Of a stretch of 64,000 nt of DNA, positions 18,464-29,240 are shown piece by piece. Within the stretch, counting starts at the first letter, position 1, and every line of letters begins with the position of its first letter. The DNA is from Wenzhouxiangella sp. 15190. GTDB taxonomy: Bacteria; Pseudomonadota; Gammaproteobacteria; Xanthomonadales; Wenzhouxiangellaceae. The stretch lies in NCBI RefSeq assembly GCF_003417465.1, contig NZ_QVMV01000052.1, forward strand, positions 182,024 through 246,023, in the 5' to 3' direction. Below the pieces are notes generated by a model. The model was not told the origin of the DNA. It searched no databases and saw only the letters and a program-made list of their open reading frames with translations. Made by a program: the position numbers and the translations under genes.

Positions 18464-19612
18464 CTACTGCTTGCGCGGTCCGGCGACCAGGGTGCCGGCG
18501 GCGCCGCGTTCGGCATCGGCGAACTCATGGTCGACCAGCTTGTAGCTGCCTTCCTCGGGCACGATGAAGTCCATGACCGCGCCGTTGCTGGCGCCGAGCA
18601 GGACAGTCTGCATACCGTGCCATTCGTTCTCGACGTTGCCCTCGTACCAGACGCGGTCGAAGATGGCACCGATGACGTGGAAGCTGGATGTTCCACTCGG
18701 CCCGGCGTTGAGCACATACAGACGAACCCGTTCGCCGGCATTGGCGCGCAGCGGCGCGTCGTGCAGGGCGTTGACATGGCCGTTGAAGGTCACCTGGCTG
18801 GGATCGCGCGCCATCGCGGCTTCGTGGTCGTAGCGATAGCCCTCGGTGTATTCGTCCTCGGTCAGGTAGAACTCCGACTGCACGAGCACGTATTCATGGT
18901 CGACCTGGTCGTCGGTCGGGAAGCCTTCTTTCGGCGAGACCACGACGGCCCCGTACTGGCCCTGGGCGGTGTGCATCAGCACGCTGGGGGTGCCGCAGTG
19001 GTACATGTACACGCCGGGGTAGTTGGCGACCCACTCGAACTCGATGGTCGCGCCGGGGGGAATTGTCTGCCACTTGTCGTTGGCCGCCACGGTACCGCTG
19101 TGGAAGTCCATCGAGTGCGGCATGGGGCTGACCGCCGGCTGGTTCTTCTGGATCGGGTTGGCTTGCACCTGGCCGAAGAAGGGGCTTCCGCCGTTGACCG
19201 GCTCGGTGATGACCACCGGCTCGTCGGAGCGGTTCTTCATGGTGAACACGACCCGGTCGCCTTCGCGCACGTGCAGGGTCGGTCCGGGCACGCTGCCGCC
19301 GAAGGTCCAGGCATTGTAGGACTTGCCCGGCGCGACCTCGATCTGCTGGGAGATCACATCCATGCGGACGTCGTGGGTGCGGTTGCCCTCATAATCGAGT
19401 TCGGCCAGGTGGGGTACGGCCGTGAGGTAGTCGCCCACGACGGGCGGGCCGCTGTAGTCTTCGGTGTAGACGCGAGCTTCGGGCAGGCCGAAGATCTTGC
19501 CGTCGACCATGAATTCCCCGTCGTGGACGAGGCGGTCGTCGGCGCTCAGGCCGCCGGAAATCAGTCCGAAGGCGAGGGCGGTGGCGATGGTCGGGGACTT
19601 GAACAGTTTCAT
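18464..19612 (-). CDS. nirK: Copper-containing nitrite reductase NirK
   Basis: 382 aa periplasmic enzyme reducing nitrite to NO. Signal peptide to about residue 23, then two cupredoxin domains. Type 1 copper ligands H166, C206 and H214 and type 2 ligands H171, H205 and H362 are present, as are the catalytic D169 (MPHSMDFHS) and H312 (SSFHVIG). The spacing YHC-x7-H places it with AniA-like (class II) enzymes. The axial methionine expected five residues after H214 is Gln219 (HTAQGQYG). An FNR/DNR-type site lies upstream. It is the first gene of nirK-nirV-sco. Confidence 0.95.
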   Translation of the reverse strand: MKLFKSPTIATALAFGLISGGLSADDRLVHDGEFMVDGKIFGLPEARVYTEDYSGPPVVGDYLTAVPHLAELDYEGNRTHDVRMDVISQQIEVAPGKSYNAWTFGGSVPGPTLHVREGDRVVFTMKNRSDEPVVITEPVNGGSPFFGQVQANPIQKNQPAVSPMPHSMDFHSGTVAANDKWQTIPPGATIEFEWVANYPGVYMYHCGTPSVLMHTAQGQYGAVVVSPKEGFPTDDQVDHEYVLVQSEFYLTEDEYTEGYRYDHEAAMARDPSQVTFNGHVNALHDAPLRANAGERVRLYVLNAGPSGTSSFHVIGAIFDRVWYEGNVENEWHGMQTVLLGASNGAVMDFIVPEEGSYKLVDHEFADAERGAAGTLVAGPRKQ

Positions 19613-19675
19613 TTTTTACAGCTCCTTTGCGAGCAATTGGCAGTCTTGGAAATACCAAATATGTATTTCGCGTGC

Positions 19676-19681
19676 ATCTTA
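19676..19681 (-). promoter_or_regulatory. Candidate nirK -10 box
   Basis: On the minus strand TAAGAT, centred 31 bp downstream of the FNR-type palindrome centre, which is the class II activator spacing. Predicted start of transcription near 19668. Confidence 0.5.
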
Positions 19682-19702
19682 AAGCCTGCAGCCCGGGGTA
19701 AT

Positions 19703-19716
19703 TTGACGGGAGTCAA
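19703..19716 (-). promoter_or_regulatory. FNR/DNR-type operator upstream of nirK
   Basis: TTGAC-GGGA-GTCAA, a perfect dyad matching the CRP/FNR superfamily pattern TTGAy-N4-rTCAA used by FNR, DNR and NNR. It is centred about 97 bp before the nirK start codon and at about -41.5 relative to the start of transcription implied by the TAAGAT -10 box. Confidence 0.75.
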
Positions 19717-19797
19717 ACAGGAACGATTTTCGAAGAGAATTTTGCCGGTTCTGTGCTGGTAATCGCGGGCTTGCTGAATGTAGCCCGGAGTGCGGAT

Positions 19798-21210
19798 TTA
19801 AACGCCCGGTAGCGAATCCTCACCCGGATGGCACAACGGCAGGTCGGGCCGGCGCTCGCGTTCGGGAAGCTGGCGGCGAATATCTTGCAGGGCGGTGCGC
19901 ATGCCTTCCTCCAGAACGGGGTGGTAGAAGGGCAGTTGCAGCGCCTCGATCACGTTCACTTCCTGCTGGATCAGCCAGGCGAGCTCGTGGGCCAGGTGCT
20001 CGGCGCCGGCGCAGGCCATTTCGCCCCCCACCAGTCGGCCGTCGGGGTCGGCGTGTACCTTCATCAGGCCGTGCTCGTAGCCCTTGATGATGGAGCGGCC
20101 CTGACGGCTGAAGTCGCACTCTCCAGTCAGGGCTTCGCCGGAAAGATCATCGCCGCGTTGCCCCGCCCAGGCCACCTGGGGCTCGGTGAAGACGATGCCA
20201 ATGGGCGTTCGCCGGCTCATGCATTCGGCGTCGGGGTGCAGGGCGTGCCAGGCCGCCAGCCGACCTTCGTCGGCGGCCTCGTGCATGATCGGGCGAATGC
20301 CGTTGATGTCGCCGGCGAACCAGACCGGCGCGTCGCCGGCGCGCAGGCTGGCGGGGTCGATCCGCGGCAGACCCTTGTCGTCTGCCGGCACATCGAGTCG
20401 GTCGAGTCCGAGGTCCTCGATCGGGGGGCGACGGCCGATGGCGGCGATCACGAGATCGACTTCGATTCGTTCCTCGCCGAAGTGGATCGAAACACCGTTC
20501 GGGGTGGGCTCCGGCCGGGCATCCTCGCCCAGGTGGAGATGCAGTTCGCCGCTCAACGCCTCGTGCATGACGTCGTTGATCTGGCTGTCGGCGATCCCCG
20601 CCAGGCGCTGGTCGCGGCCGAACAGGTGAACCTCCGAGCCGAGCATGGCCAGGCCCTGGCCGATCTCGCAGCCGATGGCGCCGGCGCCGATCACACCCAC
20701 CCGCCGGGGAATATCGGGCATCTCGAACAGATCGTCGCTGGTCAGTAGTCGATCGTCCAGTGCCCGCCAGGGTTTCGGGACGAAGGGTTTGGTCCCGGCG
20801 GCCACGACGATGGCGTCGGCACTGTAGCGTGTGCCGTCGACCTCGAGGCAGTCGGGTGCGACAAAGCGTGCGGCGCCGCGGATAAAGCCATCGCCCATCT
20901 TTTCCACCGCCCGAACGGGACCGGCGGTGAAGCGATCCCGGAGCTCGCGCACGCGTTGCATCACTGCCGCGCCGTCGAGTTCGCCGGCCGGGCCCGTGAG
21001 CAGGCCGTCGCGATGGAGACGCCGGGCAGCCCGGTGGTCAAGGGCGACCTGCAACAGCGACTTCGACGGCATGCAGCCGACCCGGGCACAGGTCGTACCC
21101 AACGGGCCGGGGTCGATCATGAGGATGTCGTCGGTGAGATCGCGCGCCTGTTTCCAGGCACTGAGGCCGGCAGTGCCGGTCCCGAGAATGATCAGTCGAT
21201 GATGTGGCAT
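19798..21210 (-). CDS. Lipoamide-dehydrogenase-like FAD/NAD disulfide oxidoreductase
   Basis: 470 aa. FAD-binding GTGTAGLSAWK near residue 10, redox disulfide C41-x4-C46 (CARVGCMPSK), NAD-binding GVIGAGAIGCEIGQGLAMLG, and a C-terminal dimer domain ending with the active-site PFYHPVLEEG. It lacks the lipoyl-complex neighbours of a true Lpd and sits last in nirS-TonB receptor-this gene. It may supply electrons to a periplasmic or membrane reductase or act on a metal or disulfide; the partner is unknown. GAGG precedes the chosen ATG; the frame is open 7 codons further up. Confidence 0.8.
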   Translation of the reverse strand: MPHHRLIILGTGTAGLSAWKQARDLTDDILMIDPGPLGTTCARVGCMPSKSLLQVALDHRAARRLHRDGLLTGPAGELDGAAVMQRVRELRDRFTAGPVRAVEKMGDGFIRGAARFVAPDCLEVDGTRYSADAIVVAAGTKPFVPKPWRALDDRLLTSDDLFEMPDIPRRVGVIGAGAIGCEIGQGLAMLGSEVHLFGRDQRLAGIADSQINDVMHEALSGELHLHLGEDARPEPTPNGVSIHFGEERIEVDLVIAAIGRRPPIEDLGLDRLDVPADDKGLPRIDPASLRAGDAPVWFAGDINGIRPIMHEAADEGRLAAWHALHPDAECMSRRTPIGIVFTEPQVAWAGQRGDDLSGEALTGECDFSRQGRSIIKGYEHGLMKVHADPDGRLVGGEMACAGAEHLAHELAWLIQQEVNVIEALQLPFYHPVLEEGMRTALQDIRRQLPERERRPDLPLCHPGEDSLPGV

Positions 21211-21253
21211 GTCTGGTCCTCGAAACGACAATCAGGAAACCAGATTACCGCGT

Positions 21254-23443
21254 TCAATGGTGCCAGGTGAGGCTGAGCATCCCCCAGCGCCCCGGTTCGG
21301 CCAGCAGGGGGACGATCGGATCGCCGGGGGTGCGGCCGAGCACCTGGCCCGTGCGCCAGTACTGACGGTCGGTCAGGTTGAACAGGCCCAGGCCGATTTC
21401 CAGATCCCTGCGCGGGAACCAGCGCGTGAGCCAGTCCACCGTCGTGTAGCCGGGCGGAGAGAACAAGGGCTCATCTTCCTCGTCGACCAGTTCGCGCTGA
21501 CCCCTTGTCGCCGTCGCAATGAGCCGGGTCTCCAGGCTGGCGTCGGGAGACTGCCAGGCCAGCTCGGCAATCACGCTCGGCGGTGAAACGCCGGGGAGGT
21601 TGCGCCCGCTGTCGCGGTCTTCCCCGTGCGACCACTCGCCGGCCAGTTCCGTGCTGAAGCCCGCGCCGAGATCCCGGCGCAGTCGCAGTTCGCCGCCCTC
21701 GATGCGGACGCGGTCCCGATTGATCGACTGGAACAACAAGAAGCCGGTGGCCGGGTCGAAGCCCAGCGGTGCGCGGGTCTGGATAAAGTTCTTGTAGTCG
21801 TTGCGGTAAAGCGCCAGCTCCGCAAGCGTCTCGGCGCCGCGCCAGCGCAGACCGGTTTCCAGCGTTCGGCCTTTCTCGGGGTCGAGGTCCGGGTTTGCAA
21901 TGGCACGCACCCGGAACTGAGGCAGCTCCAGGCCGATATTGACGTCCTCGAAAGGGGGGGCGCGCAGGCCGCGGGCGTACTGGGCGAAGAACTCCATGTT
22001 GTCGTCCAGCGGCCAGACCAGCCCCAGCCGTGGCAGCCAGCTGCTGCTCGACAGCTCGGTGGTCTCGGCAGCGGGGAACGACGATTCGAACAGCGGATCG
22101 TCGAGCACCGAAAGGTCGTAGTACTCATAGCGAATGCCCGGGCTGAGCGTGGGGCCGCCCGCCCAGAGCCGGATTTCGTCGTGCAGGTAGACGCCCAGTT
22201 CGGTGATCTCGCTGCGCGGGAAATCGCGCAGCGGGAAGTTCTCGCCGAGGACAGCGCGGGTCGATTTGCCGGTGTTCCGGTTGGTCTGCAGGCTGTCGCG
22301 CTTGCTGACGACTTCCGAGCGACTCAGCTCGAAACCGTAGCCCAGGCGCTGCGACAGTCCCAGTGCATCCAGGTCGGATTCCAGGTCGGTGCCCAGGCCG
22401 GTGGTTTCCTGGCGGAATTCGAAGCGACGGAATACGTCGACCGGCGGCTCGGCGGCGGGTCGCTCGTCATCCGTTTGCTGGAGAACGTCGGCCTCCTGGC
22501 GCCACAGCCGCCAATGGCCGCGGCTCACCGGTCCGATGGGCGCCAGTTCCTGGTCAAGCAGGATTCGCCACTGGTGACGTCGATCGTCGCCCAGCAGTGC
22601 TTCGGTCGCCGCAAATCTGCCCAGGCCGATCATCGCCCGGAGGTCGGCATCGCGCGTCTCGCGCATGCCGTCGAGGGTCAGGCGGATACGACCATGATCG
22701 GTGTCCAGGCCGCTGCGCACGAGCACGGCGTGATGATCGCGATCGAGCAGGTCCAGGGGAATGTCATTCGGCCGGTCGGCGATATCGGTTTCGGCGGAAC
22801 GCTGGGCGGCACCCGCGATAAGCATGTCGAAGTCGCCGTTTCGGAAAGCCGTGGCGGCGGTAAGGCGCGCGCGATCGCTGTCGCTCGCGCCGCGCAACCC
22901 GATTCGGCTGCCGCTTCGATCGTCGGTGATGATGTCGTCGACGTCGATCGTCGTGATCGCCACCACGCCGCCGAGCGCTTTCGAGCCGTAGATCGTCGAG
23001 GCTGGACCGCGCAAGATTTCCACCCGCCGGGCCAGGCCCAGTTCGAGCAATCCGCGCCCGGTGTTGGCGAAGTTTCCGACGTCGAACTGGTCGGCCACGG
23101 GGACGTTGTCGATCACCACGGCCGTTCGGTTGCCGCCGATGCCACGGATGCGAAAACCGTTGAAGCCGAAGCGCGTGCCGCCTCCGTCAAGGTCCACGCC
23201 CGGTTCATAGCGCACCAGATCGGCGGCGTCGAACACCATGTCGCGGGACAGTCGTTCCTCGCCGATGACGGTGACCGTACCGGCCACCTCCGATAGCTGA
23301 CGCGGCTGGCGGTGGGCCACGACGGTGATCGGGTCGAGCTCGCGGGTCTCTTCGCTCTTGTCGGTTTCGCTATCCGCTTGGGTTTGAGCGATGACGGGCG
23401 AGGTAAACAGCAGGGTGATCAGAATGAAGTTCGTTCGATGCAT
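21254..23443 (-). CDS. TonB-dependent outer-membrane receptor (haem/iron-type)
   Basis: 729 aa. Signal peptide MHRTNFILITLLFTSPVIAQ, TonB-box-like ELDPITVVAH, plug domain with RIRGIGGNRTAVVIDNVPVADQF and RRVEILRGPASTIYGSKALGGVV, then a 22-strand-type barrel ending WGMLSLTWHH. The plug wording resembles the haemoglobin/haem/transferrin receptor group. Lying between nirS and the oxidoreductase on the same strand, it may import haem or a metal (iron, perhaps copper) for nitrite reductases; the ligand is inferred from context only. Confidence 0.85.
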   Translation of the reverse strand: MHRTNFILITLLFTSPVIAQTQADSETDKSEETRELDPITVVAHRQPRQLSEVAGTVTVIGEERLSRDMVFDAADLVRYEPGVDLDGGGTRFGFNGFRIRGIGGNRTAVVIDNVPVADQFDVGNFANTGRGLLELGLARRVEILRGPASTIYGSKALGGVVAITTIDVDDIITDDRSGSRIGLRGASDSDRARLTAATAFRNGDFDMLIAGAAQRSAETDIADRPNDIPLDLLDRDHHAVLVRSGLDTDHGRIRLTLDGMRETRDADLRAMIGLGRFAATEALLGDDRRHQWRILLDQELAPIGPVSRGHWRLWRQEADVLQQTDDERPAAEPPVDVFRRFEFRQETTGLGTDLESDLDALGLSQRLGYGFELSRSEVVSKRDSLQTNRNTGKSTRAVLGENFPLRDFPRSEITELGVYLHDEIRLWAGGPTLSPGIRYEYYDLSVLDDPLFESSFPAAETTELSSSSWLPRLGLVWPLDDNMEFFAQYARGLRAPPFEDVNIGLELPQFRVRAIANPDLDPEKGRTLETGLRWRGAETLAELALYRNDYKNFIQTRAPLGFDPATGFLLFQSINRDRVRIEGGELRLRRDLGAGFSTELAGEWSHGEDRDSGRNLPGVSPPSVIAELAWQSPDASLETRLIATATRGQRELVDEEDEPLFSPPGYTTVDWLTRWFPRRDLEIGLGLFNLTDRQYWRTGQVLGRTPGDPIVPLLAEPGRWGMLSLTWHH

Positions 23444-23464
23444 TTTTGCTCGTCTCTATATCGA

Positions 23465-23488
23465 AGCGCCCCGGAGGACCGGGGCGCT
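23465..23488 (-). terminator. GC-rich hairpin between nirS and the TonB receptor gene
   Basis: AGCGCCCCGG / CCGGGGCGCT, a 10-bp perfect stem with a 4-nt loop and no T run. It may attenuate transcription after nirS, or protect the nirS mRNA 3' end, and so let nirS be made in excess of the genes behind it. Confidence 0.5.
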
Positions 23489-23517
23489 GGATTTCTGCGT
23501 TGTGCAAGGCGATTCGG

Positions 23518-25758
<2,241 letters not shown>

Positions 25759-25822
25759 CTACGCTTCAATCGGCTGTACAACCTTCTTTTCCGAATATTG
25801 CCACAAAATTCGATGAACCATC

Positions 25823-25851
25823 TTGACAGGGCCGAACCCGTTTCCGATAAT
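25823..25851 (+). promoter_or_regulatory. Strong sigma-70 promoter for tRNA-Arg(ACG)
   Basis: TTGACA (25823-25828), exactly 17 bp, then GATAAT (25846-25851). Predicted start near 25858, nine bases before the mature tRNA. Confidence 0.8.
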
Positions 25852-25866
25852 GCCCGGCTTCACAAC

Positions 25867-25943
25867 GCGCCTGTAGCTCAGCTGGATAGAGTACCTGGCT
25901 ACGAACCAGGCGGTCGGAGGTTCGAATCCTTCCAGGCGCGCCA
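25867..25943 (+). tRNA. tRNA-Arg (ACG)
   Basis: 77 nt with CCA. Acceptor GCGCCTG/CAGGCGC; anticodon stem CCTGG/CCAGG around loop CTACGAA, anticodon ACG (position 34 A is normally edited to inosine by TadA). Its last 16 nt are part of a 35-nt inverted repeat with the terminator region behind it. Confidence 0.97.
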
Positions 25944-26002
25944 AATAACGAAAAAGCCCCGCTTCGTGCGGGGTTTTTTCGTTATTTGGCGCGCCTGGAA
26001 GG
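25928..26002. repeat. 35-nt-arm palindrome joining the tRNA-Arg 3' end to its terminator
   Basis: Left arm 25928-25962 runs from the last 16 nt of the tRNA through the trailer; the right arm 25968-26002 is its reverse complement except for one G-T pair; the loop is TTCGT. The right arm therefore carries an inverted copy of the tRNA's T-arm edge, acceptor strand and CCA. Confidence 0.95.
25951..25979 (+). terminator. Rho-independent terminator after tRNA-Arg(ACG)
   Basis: AAAAAGCCCCGC - TTCGT - GCGGGGTTTTTT: a GC-rich stem with a T6 run, and an A run for the opposite direction. It is the central part of the larger palindrome. Confidence 0.9.
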
Positions 26003-26135
26003 CCCCATTCGGTTCTCCCAGGTTCGAACCGAGCGGCGGGGCGCGTTAGCGGCCCGGCGCGAGCTCGCTGAAGTGCCAAGCACTTCAGCCCGAAGGGCAA
26101 GCGGCCGTAGGCCGCGCAGCAATCCTTCCAGGCGC
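26003..26135 (+). repeat. tRNA-trailing structured module, copy B (behind tRNA-Arg ACG)
   Basis: GGTTCGAACC (26021-26030) with TCGAACCGAGC and, further on, GCGAGCTCGCTGA (26059-26071), both shared with copy A; hairpin GCTGAAGTGC-CAA-GCACTTCAGC (26067-26089); mini-hairpin GCCC-GAA-GGGC (26088-26098); hairpin GCGGCC-GTA-GGCCGC (26101-26115); GCAGCA (26116-26121); then a direct 15-nt copy of the tRNA-Arg 3' region, AATCCTTCCAGGCGC (26121-26135), after which the match to the tRNA ends. No gene is seen between 25944 and 26229. Confidence 0.85.
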
Positions 26136-26229
26136 CGGCCCTGAGGATTCAGGATTCAGTGGTCGGCGTTCGGGCGACGCACTTGTAGTACCTTGGTAGT
26201 GAATCCAAAAATCGCGCACCCCGAACCAC

Positions 26230-27459
26230 ATGCCCTTCTCGCTCAGAACAATCCAGTCACTTGCGTTGGCACTGCTGCTGGTGTCGGCATCTTTACACGC
26301 TACGCAAACCGAAGAACTCCAAAGCCCCGCCGGCCCCGGCAGCCTGGCGCCGTCCATTGCTGCGCTGGCCGACGGCCGGCTTGTCCTGACCTGGCTCGAG
26401 CCTTTCGAGGACGGTCATGCGCTGAAATTTTCGGTACTGGACGAAGGCGGGTTCGGGCCGGCGGAGACGATCGCCAGCGGGAAGAACTGGTTCGCAAACT
26501 GGGCCGATACGCCCGGCCTTTTCGTGCTGCCGAACGGAAACTGGGTGGCGCACTGGCTGGTCAAGTCCGGGCCGTCGACCTATGCCTACGATGTGATGCT
26601 GGCGCGTTCAACCGACAACGGTTCGACCTGGAGTGCACCCATTTCGCCCCACCGGGACGCTACGCAGACCGAGCACGGGTTCGTCAGCTATTTCGCCCAG
26701 GCCGACGATGTCGCGGGCATGATCTGGCTCGACGGACGCCGGATGGCGAAAGACCCGGAAGGAGAGGGCGCAATGACGTTGCGAGCTGCCCTTGTCGGGC
26801 CCGACGGCGCTTTGTCCGGTCAAACACTGCTCGACGAGCGCGTCTGTGACTGTTGCCAGACCGCATCAGTGCGGACCTCGCAAGGGCCTGTCGTGGTCTA
26901 TCGCGACCGCAGCGAGGACGAGATTCGCGATCACTACATCGTTCGACGAACCGGAGACGGATGGAGCGAGCCGGAGCTTCTCCACGCCGACAACTGGCGC
27001 ATCGGCGGCTGCCCGGTCAACGGCCCGGCCATGGTGGCTGACGGCGCCCGTGTCGCGGTGGCTTGGTTCACCATGCCGGAAGGCGCCCCGCAGGTCCGTG
27101 TCGCCGTTTCAAAAGACAGTGGCGAGAGTTTCGACTTGATCGATACGCTCGGTGAGGGAACGGCGCAGGGCCGCGTGGATCTGGCGCGGTCCGAACACGG
27201 CTTTTTGCTTTCATGGATCGATCAGGAAGATCGCTCGGGTGTGTTGAGGTTGGTCGGATATGACTGGCGGGGGGAGCAGCAATGGGGCGAGCGCATCGGG
27301 GGGCTGGATGCCGGTCGTGCCAGCGGTTTCCCGCGCCTGGGGATTCAGTCGGGTTGCCGCCCGGTCGTGGCCTGGACCGGACGACACAACGGTGAACGGC
27401 GCGTGCGTGTCGTCCGCCTGGCTGCACGGACAGACTGCAAAGCGGTTCCAAACGGTTGA
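26230..27459 (+). CDS. Secreted sialidase-like (BNR/Asp-box) beta-propeller protein
   Basis: 409 aa with a signal peptide ending near SASLHA. Asp-box motifs S-x-D-x-G-x-x-W/F occur at ARSTDNGSTWSAP and SKDSGESFDLI, the hallmark of sialidase-type propellers. A CDCCQT cysteine cluster lies near residue 210 and a second Cys pair may bridge elsewhere (GGCPV, SGCRP). The full arginine triad of true sialidases cannot be assigned, so glycoside hydrolysis is unproven. The stop codon lies inside the -35 box of the following tRNA promoter. Confidence 0.7.
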   Translation: MPFSLRTIQSLALALLLVSASLHATQTEELQSPAGPGSLAPSIAALADGRLVLTWLEPFEDGHALKFSVLDEGGFGPAETIASGKNWFANWADTPGLFVLPNGNWVAHWLVKSGPSTYAYDVMLARSTDNGSTWSAPISPHRDATQTEHGFVSYFAQADDVAGMIWLDGRRMAKDPEGEGAMTLRAALVGPDGALSGQTLLDERVCDCCQTASVRTSQGPVVVYRDRSEDEIRDHYIVRRTGDGWSEPELLHADNWRIGGCPVNGPAMVADGARVAVAWFTMPEGAPQVRVAVSKDSGESFDLIDTLGEGTAQGRVDLARSEHGFLLSWIDQEDRSGVLRLVGYDWRGEQQWGERIGGLDAGRASGFPRLGIQSGCRPVVAWTGRHNGERRVRVVRLAARTDCKAVPNG

Positions 27460-27484
27460 CCCCTCTCGGCCGAGTCCGTAGTAT
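27456..27484 (+). promoter_or_regulatory. Promoter for the tRNA-Pro/Arg/His/Lys cluster
   Basis: TTGACC (27456-27461), 17 bp, TAGTAT (27479-27484). The -35 overlaps the stop codon of the upstream gene. Predicted start about ten bases before tRNA-Pro. Confidence 0.6.
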
Positions 27485-27501
27485 TGATCGGCTTGGAATA
27501 T

Positions 27502-27578
27502 CGGGGTGTAGCGCAGCCTGGTAGCGCAACTGCTTTGGGAGCAGTAGGTCACAGGTTCGAATCCTGTCACCCCGACCA
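27502..27578 (+). tRNA. tRNA-Pro (TGG)
   Basis: 77 nt with CCA. Acceptor CGGGGTG/CACCCCG; anticodon stem ACTGC/GCAGT, loop TTTGGGA, anticodon TGG. First of four closely spaced tRNA genes. Confidence 0.97.
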
Positions 27579-27592
27579 GTCCAGGGAATTAA

Positions 27593-27669
27593 GCGCCCGT
27601 AGCTCAACCGGATAGAGCATCGGCCTTCTAAGCCGACGGCTGCAGGTTCGAGTCCTGCCGGGCGCGCCA
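27593..27669 (+). tRNA. tRNA-Arg (TCT)
   Basis: 77 nt with CCA. Acceptor GCGCCCG/CGGGCGC; anticodon stem TCGGC/GCCGA, loop CTTCTAA, anticodon TCT. Confidence 0.97.
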
Positions 27670-27733
27670 ACCCGTAGCGATACGGGTTATAATGGTGGAT
27701 TGGTGACTGCGGGTCGCCGAAAAATTGATCGAT

Positions 27734-27810
27734 GGTGGGCGTAGCTCAGTTGGTAGAGCACTGGATTGTGGCTCCAGAGGTCGCGGGTTCAATCCCCGTC
27801 GCTCACCCCA
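27734..27810 (+). tRNA. tRNA-His (GTG)
   Basis: Includes the extra G(-1) at 27734 facing C73. Acceptor GTGGGCG/CGCTCAC with one G-U; anticodon stem CTGGA/TCCAG, loop TTGTGGC, anticodon GTG; CCA encoded. Confidence 0.97.
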
Positions 27811-27815
27811 CCCGA

Positions 27816-27891
<76 letters not shown>

Positions 27892-27959
27892 TTTCCGCAG
27901 CCGGCGACGATCACCGACCGGCTCATTCAACACAGACTGACACTTCAAAAGACGCGAAC

Positions 27960-29240
27960 ATGCAGGTATCCGTTGAAAAGACCGGCGATCTCGAGCGGCG
28001 AATGACCGTTCAGGTGCCCGGCGACAGCATTGACAACAAGGTTTCCGGACGGCTCAATGAGCTGCGCCGCCAGGTGCGGCTGAAAGGGTTCCGGCCGGGA
28101 CGCGTGCCGATGAATATCATCCAGAAGCGCTACGGCGACCAGGTGCGCGACGAGATCCTGCAGGAAGTGATGCAGTCGAGTCTGCAGGAAGCCATCGGCG
28201 AGCAGGAAATGCGCGTGGCCGGCGTCAAGGGCATCGAGCCCAAGCCGCGCGAGGGCGAAGGCGACTTCGAGTTCACCGCCGAGCTGGAAGTGTTTCCCGA
28301 AATGCCCGAAATCGAGGTGGCTGACCTCGAAATCGAGCGCCCGGAAGTCGAGATCGCCGAGGAAGACATCGACAACATGATCGAGACCCTGCGCGAGCAG
28401 CGACGTACCTGGAGCGAGGTCAGTCGCGGTGCGCAAGAGGGCGATCGGGTGCGGCTGGGTTACGTGGCCGAGCTCGACGGCGAGACAATTCCGGATGTCG
28501 GCGAACACGAAATCGCGCCGGTGCTCGGCCAGCTGTCTTCGTTTCCCGAGCTCGAGGAGTTGCTGCACGGCGTTCAGGTCGGCGACGAGAAGGAAGCCGA
28601 TTTGACCTTCCCCGAGTCGTATCGCAATGAGAGCCTGGCCGGCAAGACCGCCCCGGTAAAGCTGCGGGTCAAGGCGGTCGAGGAGTCGGAAGCGCCGGAA
28701 ATCGACGATGACTTTGCCGAGAGCTTCGGCGTCGAGGGCGGCGTCGAGCAACTGCGCGCCGACGTCAAGAAGAACCTGGAGCGCGAGAAGCGCCAGGCCG
28801 TCGTCAACCGCGTCAAGCAGGCGGTGACCGACGGGCTGGCCGAGCGCTACGGCGACCTCGGACTGCCGGCCAGCGCGGTCGACCAGGAAGTGCGGCAGAT
28901 GCAGGAGCAAATGCAACAGCAGACCGGGCAGCAGCCGCCGCCGGCCGAGCAGCTCCGCGAGGGTGCCGAAAAGCGCGTGCGCCTGGGTCTGCTCCTGGCC
29001 GAAATCGCGCGCCAGCACGATATTTCGATTGATGCCTCCAGGGTGCAGGCCAAGATCGAGGAGATGGCCGAAACCTACGATCAGCCCGAGCAGGTGATCG
29101 AGCTTTACCGCTCCGAGCCGCGCCTGATGGACCAGGTCGAGAACATGGTGCTCGAAGAGCAGGTGATTGACTGGGTGCTTGAAAACGCCAAGGTCAGCAA
29201 CAAGACCATGTCATTCAACGAACTGATGGGTCAGGCATGA
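27960..29240 (+). CDS. tig: Trigger factor
   Basis: 426 aa ribosome-bound chaperone and prolyl isomerase. The N-terminal ribosome-docking loop is present in [21 protein letters not shown] (consensus G-F-R-x-G-x-x-P), followed by the FKBP-like domain ([15 protein letters not shown]) and the long helical arms. The length is typical. It overlaps clpP by 4 nt (ATGA), opening the tig-clpP-clpX-lon-hupB-ppiD quality-control block. Confidence 0.98.
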   Translation: MQVSVEKTGDLERRMTVQVPGDSIDNKVSGRLNELRRQVRLKGFRPGRVPMNIIQKRYGDQVRDEILQEVMQSSLQEAIGEQEMRVAGVKGIEPKPREGEGDFEFTAELEVFPEMPEIEVADLEIERPEVEIAEEDIDNMIETLREQRRTWSEVSRGAQEGDRVRLGYVAELDGETIPDVGEHEIAPVLGQLSSFPELEELLHGVQVGDEKEADLTFPESYRNESLAGKTAPVKLRVKAVEESEAPEIDDDFAESFGVEGGVEQLRADVKKNLEREKRQAVVNRVKQAVTDGLAERYGDLGLPASAVDQEVRQMQEQMQQQTGQQPPPAEQLREGAEKRVRLGLLLAEIARQHDISIDASRVQAKIEEMAETYDQPEQVIELYRSEPRLMDQVENMVLEEQVIDWVLENAKVSNKTMSFNELMGQA

